Shown: piece by piece, positions 44,340 through 52,652 of the stretch | Numbering within the stretch: position 1 is the stretch's first letter | How the letters are laid out: every line of letters starts with the position of its first letter | Source of the DNA: an uncultured Ruminiclostridium sp. | GTDB lineage: Bacteria; Bacillota; Clostridia; Oscillospirales; Ruminococcaceae | DNA length: 64,000 nucleotides | Direction: 5' to 3' | Assembly (NCBI GenBank): GCA_947624435.1 | Contig: CANQKE010000004.1 | Span: 1-64,000, forward strand | Program-made: the position numbers and the translations under genes | The notes under the pieces: generated by a model | What the model saw: only the letters and a program-made list of their open reading frames with translations | What the model was told of the DNA's origin: nothing | The model's database searches: none

Positions 44340-44834
44340 ATGAAAATTGTAGTCTGTTCTGACACGCACAGAAACTACCACAAACTGAAATACGTTGTCG
44401 AGAAAAATTTGGACGCCGACGCGTTCATACATCTCGGCGACGGTGAACACGAGTTTAACGATGTAAGAAATCTGCATCCCGAAAAGAGCTTTTTATTTGT
44501 CAGGGGCAATTGCGATTATGCGGATAATAAAACCGTTCGTATCGCTAACGCAAACGGAATAAAGATACTTTGTGTTCACGGTCATGAGCAGCATGTTCAT
44601 ATGGGGCTCGAAGAGCTTATAAACGTTGCTAAGCAAAACGGCTGTCAGATTGCCTTGTACGGTCACACACATCTTTATCGGACAGAACTTATTGACGGAA
44701 TATATGTTATGAATCCCGGAAGCATTGATTCTCCGCGGGATAAACGTCCGCCGACCTACGGCGTTCTGACGATATCATCGGATAAGCAGATAACAATGAA
44801 CATCGTCGCGATAGATCTGGATGCGTACGCTTGA
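44340..44834 (+). CDS. YfcE/MJ0936-type metallophosphoesterase
   Basis: A 164-residue single-domain phosphodiesterase with the five metal motifs SDTHRN (~6-11), GDGEHE (~34), GNCD (~58), HGHE (~80) and GHTH (~114). These small enzymes cleave phosphodiesters with broad specificity. The 3' end overlaps birA by 14 bases. The biological substrate is unknown. Confidence 0.9.
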   Translation: MKIVVCSDTHRNYHKLKYVVEKNLDADAFIHLGDGEHEFNDVRNLHPEKSFLFVRGNCDYADNKTVRIANANGIKILCVHGHEQHVHMGLEELINVAKQNGCQIALYGHTHLYRTELIDGIYVMNPGSIDSPRDKRPPTYGVLTISSDKQITMNIVAIDLDAYA

Positions 44835-45573
44835 GCTTGCAGGGCATAAAGTCCTGATTTTTGACGAACTGCCCTCAACAAATACATACATGCGGCAGAA
44901 TGTCGGCGAGCTTTCCGACGGAGACGCCGTAATCGCTCAATTGCAGACCGCCGGACGCGGCAGACAAGGCAATGTCTGGCAGGCGAACAGCGGCATGCTG
45001 GCGCTGTCGGTGCTTTACAGCAGACTTGCCGATCCTATATTTATGACTATAATAAGCGCGGTGGCGGTATGCCGGACGTTTGAGTCGCTGTGCAAGCTTA
45101 AATTCGGGATAAAATGGACAAATGACATAATCTGCAATAAGAGCAAGGTCTGTGGTATCTTATGCGAGAGCGTAATAAAAGGTTCCGATACGAACGGAAG
45201 ATTTGTAATTTGCGGAATGGGACTTAATCTCGGACAGTCCGCGGATTTTTTTCAGGCCGCCGGACTGGATCACGCGGCGTCGGTTTATTCTCTTTGCAAA
45301 AAAAAGCCGGATAAGCTGACTGCGGCTGAATCGGTATTAAAAAACTGTGACGAATTGCTGTCGCTGGATCGCTCGACCGTAATAGACGAATACCGCAGCC
45401 GCTGTATAACGCTCGGAAAAGAGGTATCATTTTTACTTAACGGTGAGAATATACGGGCGTTCGCAAAATCTATTGATATGAACGGCGCGCTTGTATGCGA
45501 AAACGAAAACGGTGAATTTACCGTAAACGCCGGTGAAGTCAGAGTTCGCACCGCCGACGGAGAATATATATAA
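44821..45573 (+). CDS. birA: Biotin-[acetyl-CoA carboxylase] ligase without the repressor domain
   Basis: A 250-residue protein with the ligase core: 'FDELPSTNTYMR', the biotinyl-5'-AMP loop 'TAGRGRQGNVWQ' (~43-54) and 'IKWTNDIICNKSKVCGIL' (~96-113). The small C-terminal domain follows. The N-terminal HTH of classical BirA is absent, so it is a monofunctional ligase and biotin regulation must lie elsewhere. Confidence 0.93.
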   Translation: MRTLELAGHKVLIFDELPSTNTYMRQNVGELSDGDAVIAQLQTAGRGRQGNVWQANSGMLALSVLYSRLADPIFMTIISAVAVCRTFESLCKLKFGIKWTNDIICNKSKVCGILCESVIKGSDTNGRFVICGMGLNLGQSADFFQAAGLDHAASVYSLCKKKPDKLTAAESVLKNCDELLSLDRSTVIDEYRSRCITLGKEVSFLLNGENIRAFAKSIDMNGALVCENENGEFTVNAGEVRVRTADGEYI

Positions 45574-45607
45574 CGCGCTCGGTGAACAGCTCATCGGCGC
45601 GTTTTTT
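45572..45607 (+). terminator. Terminator after birA
   Basis: AACGCGC...GCGCGTT with an inner GGTGA/TCATC stem, followed by TTTT, overlapping the end of the birA stop region. Confidence 0.8.
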
Positions 45608-45629
45608 ATCGAATCATTCAACATAAAAC

Positions 45630-45664
45630 AACCACCCCAAAAGTCAGATACTTTTGAGGTGGTT
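45630..45664. terminator. Bidirectional terminator between birA and the solute-binding gene
   Basis: AACCACC-CAAAAGT, a 5-base loop, ACTTTTG-GGTGGTT, with T-tracts on both sides. Confidence 0.85.
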
Positions 45665-45692
45665 TTTGTGATCGGGAAATTAAAGCGTTGAA

Positions 45693-47147
45693 TTACGCCG
45701 CTTCGGAGCTGTCAGACGGAGCCATACCGTTGCTGTTGGTGATAAGGCCGTTATAATATTCGACCTGTGCGTTGATAACGCCGCTGTTTTCTTCTCTCAT
45801 CTGAGTCCAGCTTTTAGCGTTAAGCTCGGTATCACCCATCGTGAATACGACATTATCTATCATCTGTCTGAGAACGTCGGCGGATTCGGTATCCATGCCG
45901 TAAGGCTCGTCCACTACGCCGTTATAGTCAGCTATATTCTCAAAGCCTACAAGGAAATCATACTGTTCTTCGGTATATTCCTTATCCTTCATAATGCTTT
46001 CCTTGGTCGTTTCGATAAGAGCTTCGTCGGTCTTGCTCAGACGGCAGCAGTTGATAAATACAGTAGCCTGCTCAACGTGCTTTGCACCTGCCGGAACAAG
46101 ATAACCGAAAGCGTTCATCGTAACATAATACTTATCAGCCTGAGGATCTCTGGGGAAGGGTACAAAGAATATATCCAGCGAGGGATCCTTAGTCATCAGC
46201 TTGGAATAGTCGGTTATTATCCAGGTTCCCATTGCCTGGAATGCCGACATGCCTTCTACTATCGGCTCCTTGCTTACATTGATATAATCGGTAGGAGTGA
46301 TAGTAAGTTCCTCTCTCTTAAGGTCCTGCATGAAGTTTGCGGCTCTCTCGATATTAGCGTCAACGAGATTGGATTCCAGCATACCGTTTTCATCTATAGA
46401 GATAAGCGGAACGCCGGTGCTGTCAAAGAATGAGGTCGCGGTGTATCCGTACAGTCCGTTTCTTCCTTCCTCGGAATCAACGAAATCCTGCAAAATGCCC
46501 TTGAGCGCGTCCCAATCCCAATCTCCGGAATCGTAAAGCTCTTTGGGGTCGGGAAGATTCAGCTCGCTGAACAGTCCGCGGTTATAGATCAGAAAATAGG
46601 GAGAAGCGGTAAAATTCCACGGATAATAATAGTTGTGACCGCCCCATTTGTACTTATTTATATACTGTTCAAGTCCGGACCACTGCGGAGAGCTCAGATC
46701 GATATAATCGTCCAGCGGAGTCAGCATGGATTTGGACATCATCAGCGGGAACACGTTTTCGCTGTAGTCGATAAGGTCGGGCGATTCATCTGAAGCTATC
46801 ATAGCGGTAAGACGCGGCTGTATCGCGTCGGAACCTACGACCTTGGCCTTTATAGAGCAGTCATAATTCTCTTGAAAATATTTGTAAGCAGGCTTGATAT
46901 CTCCCGCAACTGTCAAATCGTAAACGCCGAGATATGATAACTCCGCAGGCTCGATATCATTTTCGGTGACGTCAAGACTGATGTCGCTTACGTCTACAGG
47001 GTTTCTGATATCATCATCGACGGACGAAGTATCAGAAGCGGTCGTTTGTTGCTGCGATTCCTGCGTAGTGCCGCTGCCGGAGCACGCAGAAAGTGAAATA
47101 ACCGAGCACACTGCCAAAATACCGGCTATAGCTCTGTTGAATTTCAT
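45693..47147 (-). CDS. ABC-type extracellular solute-binding lipoprotein (sugar family)
   Basis: A 484-residue lipoprotein with a signal peptide and lipobox LSAC (Cys ~22). A Ser/Thr/Asp linker precedes a family-1 sugar-binding fold with 'DESPDLIDYSENVFPLMMSKSMLTPLDDYI', 'GGHNYYYPWNFTASPYFLIYNRGLF' and 'GMSAFQAMGTW'. GGAGGTG precedes ATG 47147. No permease or ATPase gene is adjacent, which is unusual; it must work with a transporter encoded elsewhere. The many aromatic residues suit a carbohydrate ligand. Confidence 0.92.
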   Translation of the reverse strand: MKFNRAIAGILAVCSVISLSACSGSGTTQESQQQTTASDTSSVDDDIRNPVDVSDISLDVTENDIEPAELSYLGVYDLTVAGDIKPAYKYFQENYDCSIKAKVVGSDAIQPRLTAMIASDESPDLIDYSENVFPLMMSKSMLTPLDDYIDLSSPQWSGLEQYINKYKWGGHNYYYPWNFTASPYFLIYNRGLFSELNLPDPKELYDSGDWDWDALKGILQDFVDSEEGRNGLYGYTATSFFDSTGVPLISIDENGMLESNLVDANIERAANFMQDLKREELTITPTDYINVSKEPIVEGMSAFQAMGTWIITDYSKLMTKDPSLDIFFVPFPRDPQADKYYVTMNAFGYLVPAGAKHVEQATVFINCCRLSKTDEALIETTKESIMKDKEYTEEQYDFLVGFENIADYNGVVDEPYGMDTESADVLRQMIDNVVFTMGDTELNAKSWTQMREENSGVINAQVEYYNGLITNSNGMAPSDSSEAA

Positions 47148-47215
47148 TTGAACACCTCCATAAAATTAAAAATAAAGTAGAACAAATTAAACGAAATACA
47201 TCATTTAACATTTTT

Positions 47216-47244
47216 ATCTTATCATAACCGCAATCTTTTAACAA
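47216..47244 (-). promoter_or_regulatory. Promoter of the solute-binding protein gene
   Basis: On the minus strand TTGTTA (47244-47239), 17 bases, TAAGAT (47221-47216), about 68 bases before the ATG. Confidence 0.6.
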
Positions 47245-47305
47245 TTGACAAAGTGCTTAAAAAACGGTATTGGATTTAGTGAATTTTGCACAAACAAAAA
47301 TATCC

Positions 47306-47354
47306 CCGCTTTGGCGGATACACTTAAAGCGGATCGTGTATCCGTCGGCAGGGA
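47306..47354 (-). terminator. Terminator of the radC-recombinase unit
   Basis: On the minus strand a core stem CGGATACAC...GTGTATCCG with outer CCC/GGG pairing is followed by ATATTTTTG, just after the recombinase stop. Confidence 0.7.
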
Positions 47355-47360
47355 ATAGGT

Positions 47361-48419
47361 TTATTTGTTGTCGCTGTTTTTTATATCTTTTACCGTAACA
47401 GCCTCTGAAATAGGATTTTTATTTACCGCGTCACGCATCTGTTGATTTACAACATGAGTATATATCTGTGTAGTATTAAGGTTTTCGTGACCCAGAACTT
47501 CTTTAAGTACACGAACGTCAACGCCGTTCTGATACATTAAAGTCGCGGCAGTATGCCTTAATTTATGTACGGAAATGCCTTTGCCGGATAAGCCGCACAT
47601 TTTAAGCCGGGCTTCGATTATTTGTTCAACGCGGCGGTTTGAGATACGTTTACCGAATTTGCTTACAAATAAAGCGTTTTCGCCTTTTATTTCGGGACGT
47701 AATTGCGTATAATTTTTCAATGCGGCTACACACTGGTCGTTCAGATACACTATACGTTCTTTATTTCCTTTACCAAGCACTTTAACAGAGTAATAGGATA
47801 TCTGTTCGCCGGTAGAGCTGTCGGTTTCGGTATTATGTATTATATCGTTAAGGTCTATAGCTACTAACTCGCTTAGACGCATTCCGCAGTTAAGAAAAAA
47901 AACCGTCATGCAGAAATCGCGGTGGTCCTGCCAATCCTTCATGTCGGAAAAGCCTTCAGTCAAAAGCTGTTCGCTCTCGTTAAGTGTGAGATGCTTAGGT
48001 AAAGCATTTTTCGGAGACGGCAGCTCCAGATTGACCATAGGGCTTGATTTGAACCAATTCTTTTTATTTGTGAGATATTTATAAAACTGTCGGAGAGCTA
48101 CGGCTTTTCTGGCGCGCGCTTTGTCACGGTTGGAACGTTCATTGATAGTAAAATACAAAAAGCCGAGCGCGTCGTTGAGCGTAGCGTTTTTGATAAGCGA
48201 TTCATCTATAGCGGAGATATCTATATCATCAAAATCCGTATCGTCCGGTACATGACCGTAAGTTACCATAAGATATTTGAAGAACAGTTTTAAGTCGCTG
48301 TAATAATTTATAACAGTCAGCTGCGAGCGGTTTTTAATAGCGGTCAGATAGTTGAGGTATTCTTTAAGACATTCCGGCGCATCTGCCATATTAGCGCGTT
48401 TTTTCATATCCGGAGTCAT
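47361..48419 (-). CDS. Tyrosine recombinase of the XerC/XerD type
   Basis: A 352-residue protein with an N-terminal SAM-like DNA-binding domain (~15-140) and a catalytic domain. The catalytic residues appear in 'NCGMRLSEL' (Arg), a Lys in the beta-hairpin 'VKVLGKGNKER', 'HKLRHTAA' (His-x-x-Arg), 'LGHENLNTTQIYTH' (His and nucleophile Tyr). It is about 50 residues longer than classical XerC/D. No phage, transposon or att-like repeats lie nearby, and it follows radC by 80 bases, so a chromosomal role is more likely than mobility. Confidence 0.88.
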   Translation of the reverse strand: MTPDMKKRANMADAPECLKEYLNYLTAIKNRSQLTVINYYSDLKLFFKYLMVTYGHVPDDTDFDDIDISAIDESLIKNATLNDALGFLYFTINERSNRDKARARKAVALRQFYKYLTNKKNWFKSSPMVNLELPSPKNALPKHLTLNESEQLLTEGFSDMKDWQDHRDFCMTVFFLNCGMRLSELVAIDLNDIIHNTETDSSTGEQISYYSVKVLGKGNKERIVYLNDQCVAALKNYTQLRPEIKGENALFVSKFGKRISNRRVEQIIEARLKMCGLSGKGISVHKLRHTAATLMYQNGVDVRVLKEVLGHENLNTTQIYTHVVNQQMRDAVNKNPISEAVTVKDIKNSDNK

Positions 48420-48499
48420 TTTCGGTTTTTCCCTCCCCCTTAATTTCGCAAAATAATAATTTTACGCAATTACGTGTATAAAAACAAGCTCTCCTGTTA

Positions 48500-49237
48500 T
48501 TATCCCCAGATGTCCGGACAGGACTTATTTTCCGCCATTGAATATACTCCGTCCATACCTACTATAACATGATCTGCCAGATAGACACCTGATTTATCCA
48601 GTACGCTGAACAAACTGCGGGTCAACTGCCTGTCCTCACGCGACGGAAGCTCTGTGCCTCTGGGGTGATTATGAGTTAAAATTACTATCGTGCTTCTTTT
48701 TTCGGCGATTTTGTTTATAATGTTAAAGACATCTGTAAATACGGCGTTTGTATTGCCGGTGCCTATAAGGTCCTGGCTTAAAACTCTGAATTCATTGTCA
48801 AGGAAGATCATCCGCACTTCTTCATGATCGACCGTCTTGAAAAGCCCGCTGCAATATGCCTTTATATCTTCTGTTTCACTCAAATTTTCGCCTATCTTTA
48901 CTTTCTCTTTGAGCGCTCTGTCCATTATAGCGCGAACCGAAATTATAAGCTGTACCGTGGCGTTTCCAACGCCGTCAACGGTAAGCAGCTCGCTTTCGCC
49001 GGCATTAAGTACTCCCATAAGCGAGCCAAATTTATTTATAAGAGCGTGCGCGATCGGATTAGTATTCACCCTCTTGTTCGCGCTGAACAGAAGTATCTCC
49101 AGCAGCTCATGCGTTTCCAAAACGTCCGGACTGTTATTCTTCAGCTTTGAAAGCAATCTGCTGCGATGTCCGGAATGAACATTTTCTTTTTCTGTAGTCG
49201 TTCGTTTGCTTTTACCGCTTTTCTCTTTATTTTCCAT
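48500..49237 (-). CDS. radC: RadC/JAB-domain protein
   Basis: A 245-residue protein with an N-terminal basic tail (~1-25) and a UPF0758 helix-hairpin-helix region ('LLTVDGVGNATVQLI' near 82-96). The C-terminal JAB/MPN domain has metal motif 'HNHPRGTELPSREDRQL' (HxH...D). The old DNA-repair assignment of RadC is not supported experimentally. AGGGGGAT precedes the ATG. Likely co-transcribed with the Xer-type recombinase. Confidence 0.9.
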   Translation of the reverse strand: MENKEKSGKSKRTTTEKENVHSGHRSRLLSKLKNNSPDVLETHELLEILLFSANKRVNTNPIAHALINKFGSLMGVLNAGESELLTVDGVGNATVQLIISVRAIMDRALKEKVKIGENLSETEDIKAYCSGLFKTVDHEEVRMIFLDNEFRVLSQDLIGTGNTNAVFTDVFNIINKIAEKRSTIVILTHNHPRGTELPSREDRQLTRSLFSVLDKSGVYLADHVIVGMDGVYSMAENKSCPDIWG

Positions 49238-49365
49238 GTTAATGATCCCCCTCAGTAATAAAAATTATCTCAGGATAAAACAAATAATTCATTTTTATAG
49301 TATCACAAAAGCCCTTTTATGTCAATAACACAATGTGTACATAATTGCATAAAAAAGCGCTTTGA

Positions 49366-49400
49366 CAAGTTTATATAGCCGCGTGAGCCGTCAAAGCGCT
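49366..49400 (-). terminator. Terminator of the cyclophilin gene
   Basis: An 11-bp perfect stem AGCGCTTTGAC/GTCAAAGCGCT with a 13-base loop, followed on the minus strand by TTTTTT, about 70 bases after the stop codon. Confidence 0.82.
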
Positions 49401-49467
49401 GAATTTATGGACAAGCGCGGATACTGTTTTTTCTTAATCAGTCCACTTTTGAAAAGCTTGGAAAGGT

Positions 49468-50298
49468 TCAGCTTTCCTCGCCGTATGTCTTTATTGTTAC
49501 AGTTTCAATGAAAACATCGTTTACAGGTTTACTCTTTTCTCCCTGTGCATTCTCCTCTACCTCGACCGCAGACAGCTTATCCAGTACGTCAAATCCGTCT
49601 ACCGTCTGACCAAACACGGTATAATTTCCGTCAAGGGACATAACTCCGCCGACTTTTTTATATTTTTCCGCCGCCTCATCGGACAGATTGTTTATAAAAT
49701 CCTTAATTTTTGAGTAATAATCCGAGTAGAACATATAATAATTGTACTCGTCGCTTCCCTGCTCGGCAGAGTTTGCCATATCGGCATACATTTGGATATT
49801 GTTATCAATTGTAGGAATGCTGTAATTCTCCGGATCTTGCGGCGTCTTGGAATTAACTATATAAAACTGTGTAGTATTTTTTCCCAACGCATTGGCGTAG
49901 CAAAGCGCACCGTAAAAATGCCGCATGGAATAATTCGTTTCGATGCCGAATTCTTCATATTCCGAATCATTATCGGCAGCGCCGCCCTGCGCCATAAAAT
50001 CCGCCATTATACGGTGAAATGTTTTTCCGTCGTAAAAATGGTCGTTTGCGAGCTTTACGAAATTATCAACGCCTTTCGGCGCGGCGTCAGGATACAGCTT
50101 TACGGTTATATCGCCCATGTCCTTTATCGAAATTACCGCATAAAGATCGCCGTCGTTAAGCTTTACCTCGCCTATATTCCCTTCTACAGACGCGGTGGGA
50201 GCGGTAACGTTTGAAGAAACGCCGCTTTCCGACGAACAGCCGATAAGACACACTGCTAAAGCCGCCGAAAGAAATCCCGCGATCACCTTTTTGTTCAT
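49468..50298 (-). CDS. Cyclophilin-type peptidyl-prolyl isomerase lipoprotein
   Basis: A 276-residue protein with a signal peptide and lipobox LIGC (Cys ~20). A Ser/Thr linker leads to a cyclophilin domain with 'DNFVKLANDHFYDGKTFHRIMADFMAQGG' and 'YTVFGQTVDGFDVLDKL'. About 75 residues, Tyr/Asp/Met-rich, are inserted between 'QFYIVNS' and 'GGVMSLDGNYTVFGQ'. It is anchored outside the cytoplasmic membrane and probably assists folding of exported proteins. ATG 50298 (AGAGGTG upstream) is chosen over GTG 50307. Confidence 0.9.
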   Translation of the reverse strand: MNKKVIAGFLSAALAVCLIGCSSESGVSSNVTAPTASVEGNIGEVKLNDGDLYAVISIKDMGDITVKLYPDAAPKGVDNFVKLANDHFYDGKTFHRIMADFMAQGGAADNDSEYEEFGIETNYSMRHFYGALCYANALGKNTTQFYIVNSKTPQDPENYSIPTIDNNIQMYADMANSAEQGSDEYNYYMFYSDYYSKIKDFINNLSDEAAEKYKKVGGVMSLDGNYTVFGQTVDGFDVLDKLSAVEVEENAQGEKSKPVNDVFIETVTIKTYGEES

Positions 50299-50448
50299 AT
50301 AAAACACCTCTGTTCATTTTTTACAGTAAATATTTTATCAGAAAACCCGTCCGGTGTCAAGACTGCGGTAGCAGATTTTAGCTAACGGCATATTATGTAC
50401 TGTGAGCGAAAACAAACGCTCGAAAAAATTATATGGAGGTTTTCTCTT

Positions 50449-50592
50449 ATGTGCAACTCTAACTACTGGTGGATCATCATCCTTATTCTCCTGTTCAGCA
50501 ACAACGGAGGCTGCGGATGCGGCTGCAACAGCATAGGCAACTGTGGCTGCAATAATAACAACAACGACGGCTGCGGCTGCGGTTGTAACTGA
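50449..50592 (+). CDS. Cys/Gly/Asn-rich small protein with hydrophobic N-terminus
   Basis: A 47-residue frame: MCNSNYWWIIILILLFSNNG, then GCGCGCN, SIGNCGC, a run of Asn, and GCGCGCN at the end. ATGGAGG lies 9 bases before ATG 50449, and a strong terminator follows six bases after the stop, so it is expressed alone. It contains nine Cys. The WWIIILILL stretch could be a membrane anchor. Such peptides might be spore-coat or metal-binding components; no family is recognised. Confidence 0.7.
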   Translation: MCNSNYWWIIILILLFSNNGGCGCGCNSIGNCGCNNNNNDGCGCGCN

Positions 50593-50597
50593 TCCCT

Positions 50598-50622
50598 TGC
50601 CCCGGTTCGCCGGGGCATTTTT
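50598..50622 (+). terminator. Terminator after the Cys-rich peptide
   Basis: TGCCCCGG-TTCG-CCGGGGCA followed by TTTTT. Confidence 0.93.
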
Positions 50623-50783
50623 CCTGTATAGGAAATGTACAAGCTGTTTGTGAAAAATCTACAATAAATTCCGTGCCGGTTTATGCAGAATTATTAAAAA
50701 ATAATCTAGTAAAAACACGTCAAAAAGTTGTATAATGATACAGATAATATTTATATAAGTGTACAAAGGAGAGGGAAAGAAAG

Positions 50784-52610
50784 TTGAAAAGAGAGGATCT
50801 TAGAAATATCGCTATTATAGCTCACGTAGACCACGGCAAGACCACTCTGGTAGATGAAATGCTAAAGCAAGGCGGCGTTTTCAGGGATAATCAGGAGGTC
50901 GTAGACCGCGTAATGGACAACAACGAGCTGGAACGTGAGCGTGGCATAACTATTCTTGCAAAAAACGCGGCGGTAAAATATAAGGATATAAAAATAAACA
51001 TCGTTGACACTCCCGGCCATGCGGATTTTTCCGGTGAGGTAGAACGCATACTTAAAATGGTAAACGGCGTTTTGCTTTTAGTGGACAGCTTTGAGGGTAC
51101 TATGCCGCAAACTCGGTTTGTGCTGCAAAAGGCGCTTGAATTAAAGCTGCCGCTTATCACTGTTATCAACAAGACCGACAGGCCTGACGCGAGAAATCAC
51201 GAAGTTGTTGACGAAGTGCTGGAGCTGCTGCTGGACCTTGACGCTACCGAAGAGCAGCTTGACAGTCCTGTGATATTCTGCTCCGGCAGGAACGGCGTTG
51301 CCTCCTACTCGCCCGACTCGATGGGAGAGGATTTTCGGCCGCTGTTCGATTCCATCATAGAACACATCCCCTGTCCCGAGGGCGACCCCGACGGGGATCT
51401 TCAGGTGCTTGTTTCTTCTATTGATTACAACGATTATGTCGGACGTATCGCTATAGGAAGAATAGAACGCGGCGTGATAAGACAAAATCAAGAGGTCACG
51501 GTATGCGATTATAATGGAACGGTCGCTCCGTTCAAGTCAAAAATAGTAAGCCTGTATACCTTTGACGGCATGAACCGCCAGCCGGTGACTGAGGCTTCTA
51601 TCGGCGACATCGTATGCTTTTCGGGGATCGAGGGCGTGACTATCGGACAAACTATCTGCGCCGTCGATAATCCCGACCCGCTTCCCTTTGTAAAAATTAC
51701 CGAGCCCACGGTGGAAATGACATTTTCCGTAAACGACAGTCCGTTTGCCGGACGTGAGGGAAAATTCGTCACCTCGCGCCAGATACGCGAAAGACTTCAC
51801 AGAGAGCTGCTCAAAGACGTATCCCTGAGAGTTACCGACAGCGAGGACGCGGATTCTTTCAATGTTGCCGGACGCGGAGAGATGCACCTGTCTATTCTTA
51901 TTGAAACGATGCGGCGCGAGGGTTATGAAATGTCTGTCAGTACGCCGAGAGTTTTATTCAAGGAAATAGACGGCGTGCGCTGTGAGCCTATCGAGCGTCT
52001 TGTTATAGACGTACCGGAAAGCGCTGTCGGCTCTGTCATGGAAAAAATGGGAGTACGAAAGGCGGAGCTTGTAAAAATGTCACCTATCGGGAACAGGACC
52101 AGGCTGGAATTTCTGATACCGTCAAGAGGACTTTTCGGCTACAGAAGCGAATTTCTTACCGACACCAAGGGCGAAGGCGTTATGAATTCGATTTTTGACA
52201 GCTATAAGCCGTATATCGGAGCTATCCCCACTCGTGCGGAGGGCGCTTTGATAGCTTTTGAATCCGGCACTGCCGTAACATACGGACTGTTTAACGCGCA
52301 GGAAAGAGGAACGCTGTTTATAGACGCGGGTGTCGATGTGTACGAGGGAATGGTAGTAGGCGTTTCTCCGAAAGCCGGCGATATATGCGTAAACGTCTGC
52401 AAGAAAAAACATCTTACCAATACCCGCGCTTCCGGCAGCGACGACGCGTTAAAGCTTATCCCCTACCGCAGAATGAGCCTTGAGGAAAGTTTGGAATTTA
52501 TCAACGACGACGAACTGGTGGAGGTCACTCCGAATAATATCCGTATCCGCAAAAAGATACTTGATAATGAGCTCAGAGCCAAGGACGAAGCAAGACGTAA
52601 AAAAAGCTGA
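50784..52610 (+). CDS. typA: Ribosome-associated GTPase TypA/BipA
   Basis: A 608-residue translational GTPase. It has G1 'AHVDHGKTT' (13-21), G2 'RERGITI', G3 'DTPGHADF', G4 'NKTDRPDAR', then EF-G-like domains and the BipA-specific C-terminal domain ('LKLIPYRRMSLEESLEFINDDELVEVTPNNIRIRK'). The start is a TTG at 50784; GGAGAGGG lies upstream, and no better ATG exists at the conserved N-terminus. A TATAAT at 50731-50736 is a likely -10. Confidence 0.97.
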   Translation: MKREDLRNIAIIAHVDHGKTTLVDEMLKQGGVFRDNQEVVDRVMDNNELERERGITILAKNAAVKYKDIKINIVDTPGHADFSGEVERILKMVNGVLLLVDSFEGTMPQTRFVLQKALELKLPLITVINKTDRPDARNHEVVDEVLELLLDLDATEEQLDSPVIFCSGRNGVASYSPDSMGEDFRPLFDSIIEHIPCPEGDPDGDLQVLVSSIDYNDYVGRIAIGRIERGVIRQNQEVTVCDYNGTVAPFKSKIVSLYTFDGMNRQPVTEASIGDIVCFSGIEGVTIGQTICAVDNPDPLPFVKITEPTVEMTFSVNDSPFAGREGKFVTSRQIRERLHRELLKDVSLRVTDSEDADSFNVAGRGEMHLSILIETMRREGYEMSVSTPRVLFKEIDGVRCEPIERLVIDVPESAVGSVMEKMGVRKAELVKMSPIGNRTRLEFLIPSRGLFGYRSEFLTDTKGEGVMNSIFDSYKPYIGAIPTRAEGALIAFESGTAVTYGLFNAQERGTLFIDAGVDVYEGMVVGVSPKAGDICVNVCKKKHLTNTRASGSDDALKLIPYRRMSLEESLEFINDDELVEVTPNNIRIRKKILDNELRAKDEARRKKS

Positions 52611-52614
52611 TATC

Positions 52615-52648
52615 AAAAAAAGCATGAATGATTTTTCATGCTTTTTTT
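52615..52648. terminator. Bidirectional terminator between typA and clpC
   Basis: AAAAAAGCATGAA, a 5-base loop, TTTCATGCTTTTTT between convergent genes. Confidence 0.88.
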
Positions 52649-52652
52649 ATAT

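Noticed and set aside
47361..48419. Integrase of a prophage or integrative element
   Set aside because: No phage genes, excisionase, tRNA target or att-like direct repeats nearby; it shares an apparent unit with radC. A Xer-type chromosomal recombinase is more likely.
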